Shown here: positions 6,780-7,897 of the stretch, piece after piece
Layout of the letters: every line of letters starts with the position of its first letter
Numbering within the stretch: the stretch's first letter is position 1
The notes under the pieces: generated by a model
Seen by the model: only the letters and a program-made list of their open reading frames with translations
What the model was told of the DNA's origin: nothing
Databases searched by the model: none
Assembly (NCBI GenBank): GCA_021296025.1
Contig: JAGWBF010000075.1
Coordinates: 5,602-13,498 of the forward strand
Source of the DNA: Dehalococcoidia bacterium
Lineage (GTDB): Bacteria; Chloroflexota; Dehalococcoidia; Lucifugimonadales; JAGWBF01
DNA: 7,897 bases
Direction of reading: 5' to 3'
Made by a program: the position numbers and the translations under genes

Positions 6780-7897
6780 ATGAGCGCCCTACCGTCCTTC
6801 GACAGACGCACGTTGATGCAACGGAGCATCCCGGGCAGGGTTGGCGCCAACCTTCCCGACCTGGATGTTCCCATCCAACCCCTTCCTGCAGAACAGATGC
6901 TCAGGGATGATCTACCCCTTCCGGAGCTAAGCGAGCCGGAGCTGGTCCGCTACTTCACCAACCTGAGCCGGCTGAACTACTCCATAGACACCAACTTCTA
7001 TCCCCTGGGCAGCTGTACCATGAAGTACAACCCCAAGCTGAACGAGGAGATCGCTTTCATGCCGGGCTTTGCCGCCTCCCATCCCCGCCAGACAGACGAG
7101 CAGGCCCAGGGAAGCCTGCAGCTGATGTACATGCTCCAGGGTTACCTGGCGCAGATCACCGGTATGAAGGGCACCAGCCTGGCTCCGCTGGCGGGCGCCC
7201 AGGGTGAGCTGTGCGGCATGCTGATGATCAGGGCATTCCACAAGCAGCGAGGAGACGATGGGCGCACCGTGGTGGCCATACCCGACAGCGCCCACGGCAC
7301 CAACCCGGCCTCTGCCGCCATGGCCGGCTTCGAGGTCGTCAGCGTTGCGTCCAACGACAGAGGCAACATTGACCTTGACCGAATGGCTGAGCTGGCATCG
7401 GATCGGCTTGCCGGGGTGATGATAACCCAGCCCAACACCCTTGGGTTGTTCGACAGCAACATTGTCGATCTTTGTGAATTGGTGCATCGGGCCGGCGGTT
7501 TGGTGTACGGCGACGGCGCAAATATGCTGGGGCACATGGGGTGCGATGTTGTGCACCTGAACCTTCACAAGACCTTCTCCACCCCCCACCGCGGAGGGGG
7601 ACCGGGTGCGGGGCCGGTATGCGTATCGGACACCCTGCTGCCCTACCTCCCGTCACCCATAGTGGTCAGGAATACAGAGAACGGCTCAGATGTGTATTCC
7701 CTGGAATCCCCGCCCGAAAGCATTGGGAGTGTAGGCGGGTTTCACGGCAACTTCGGTGTGCTGGTACGGGCATACACCTACATCCGAAGCTTGGGGGCAT
7801 CGGGACTGGAGCAGATCAGCGCTGATGCGGTGATCAACGCCAACTACCTGCTCGAGGCGCTGAAGGACACCTATCATCTGCCCTACGACCGCCGGTG
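6780..7897 (+). CDS. gcvPB: Glycine dehydrogenase (decarboxylating) subunit 2, 3' end outside window
   Basis: C-terminal, PLP-binding half of split P-protein. 372 codons are present and the frame runs off the window; the family is usually about 480 residues, so roughly 100 are missing. Blocks: LNYSIDTNFYPLGSCTMKYN 65-84, LAPLAGAQGE 134-143, PDSAHGTNPASAAMAGFEVV 168-187, TQPNTLGLFD 216-225, DGAN 245-248 and VVHLNLHKTFSTPH 257-270 with the PLP lysine Lys264 (codon 7569-7571). The start is ATG at 6780, with GAGGG at 6765-6769 ten bases upstream. Oddities: DGAN-to-Lys spacing is 19 instead of the usual 27 residues; the glycine-rich strip after the lysine begins PHR, not PHG; and the later motif reads ESIGSV where KSIGRV-like sequence is common. 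The frame is otherwise intact, so the gene is probably functional, but these points need checking. Confidence 0.95.
   Translation, partial: MSALPSFDRRTLMQRSIPGRVGANLPDLDVPIQPLPAEQMLRDDLPLPELSEPELVRYFTNLSRLNYSIDTNFYPLGSCTMKYNPKLNEEIAFMPGFAASHPRQTDEQAQGSLQLMYMLQGYLAQITGMKGTSLAPLAGAQGELCGMLMIRAFHKQRGDDGRTVVAIPDSAHGTNPASAAMAGFEVVSVASNDRGNIDLDRMAELASDRLAGVMITQPNTLGLFDSNIVDLCELVHRAGGLVYGDGANMLGHMGCDVVHLNLHKTFSTPHRGGGPGAGPVCVSDTLLPYLPSPIVVRNTENGSDVYSLESPPESIGSVGGFHGNFGVLVRAYTYIRSLGASGLEQISADAVINANYLLEALKDTYHLPYDRR

Noticed and set aside
6927..7589. 220-codon minus-strand open frame opposite gcvPB
   Set aside because: The plus strand here encodes unmistakable GcvPB motifs; the antisense frame is an artefact of codon composition.
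1..7897. Search for CRISPR arrays, insertion sequences, tRNA or rRNA genes
   Set aside because: No repeated spacer structure, terminal inverted repeats, transposase motifs or cloverleaf-like sequences were seen; nearly the whole window is coding on one strand.

Overview
The window looks like bacterial chromosome. It is moderately GC-rich, and six long genes lie head to tail on the + strand with short or overlapping junctions and good Shine-Dalgarno sites. P-protein of the glycine cleavage system is split into two genes (gcvPA, gcvPB). This occurs in Gram-positives, Thermotogae, Chloroflexota, Deinococcus-Thermus and archaea, whereas E. coli has one long gene. My guess is a Chloroflexota-like (Dehalococcoidia/SAR202-type) or other deep-branching bacterium, but this rests on gene order and style only.

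Layout: (1) 14-3722, two adjacent half-size ABC exporter genes, each with a six-helix membrane domain followed by an ATPase domain. Their complementary motif defects mark them as two halves of one heterodimer with a single fully catalytic ATP site. (2) 3779-7897, the glycine cleavage system in the order gcvT-gcvH-gcvPA-gcvPB, with gcvPB cut off by the window end. GcvPA/GcvPB decarboxylate glycine and load the aminomethyl group on the lipoyl arm of GcvH; GcvT passes the one-carbon unit to tetrahydrofolate and releases ammonia. The fourth protein (Lpd, dihydrolipoyl dehydrogenase) is not in the window. No RNA gene, mobile element, CRISPR array, glycine riboswitch or convincing terminator was seen, and no non-coding stretch exceeds 300 bases; the longest is 140 bases between gcvH and gcvPA.

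Main points for a second look: (a) gcvPB appears to lack about eight residues between its conserved DGAN motif and the PLP lysine, a spacing otherwise constant from E. coli to Thermus-type proteins. (b) gcvPA and gcvPB share one reading frame, separated by a single TAG and six sense codons, so amber readthrough would give a fused P-protein. (c) All three TAG-terminated genes stay open in frame up to the next gene's start codon. This could be chance, and the lack of any TAG inside about 2,500 codons argues against wholesale recoding. (d) The ABC pair shows a textbook asymmetric ATP-site arrangement. I see no wholly new system here: this is a core metabolic operon beside an exporter of unknown substrate.
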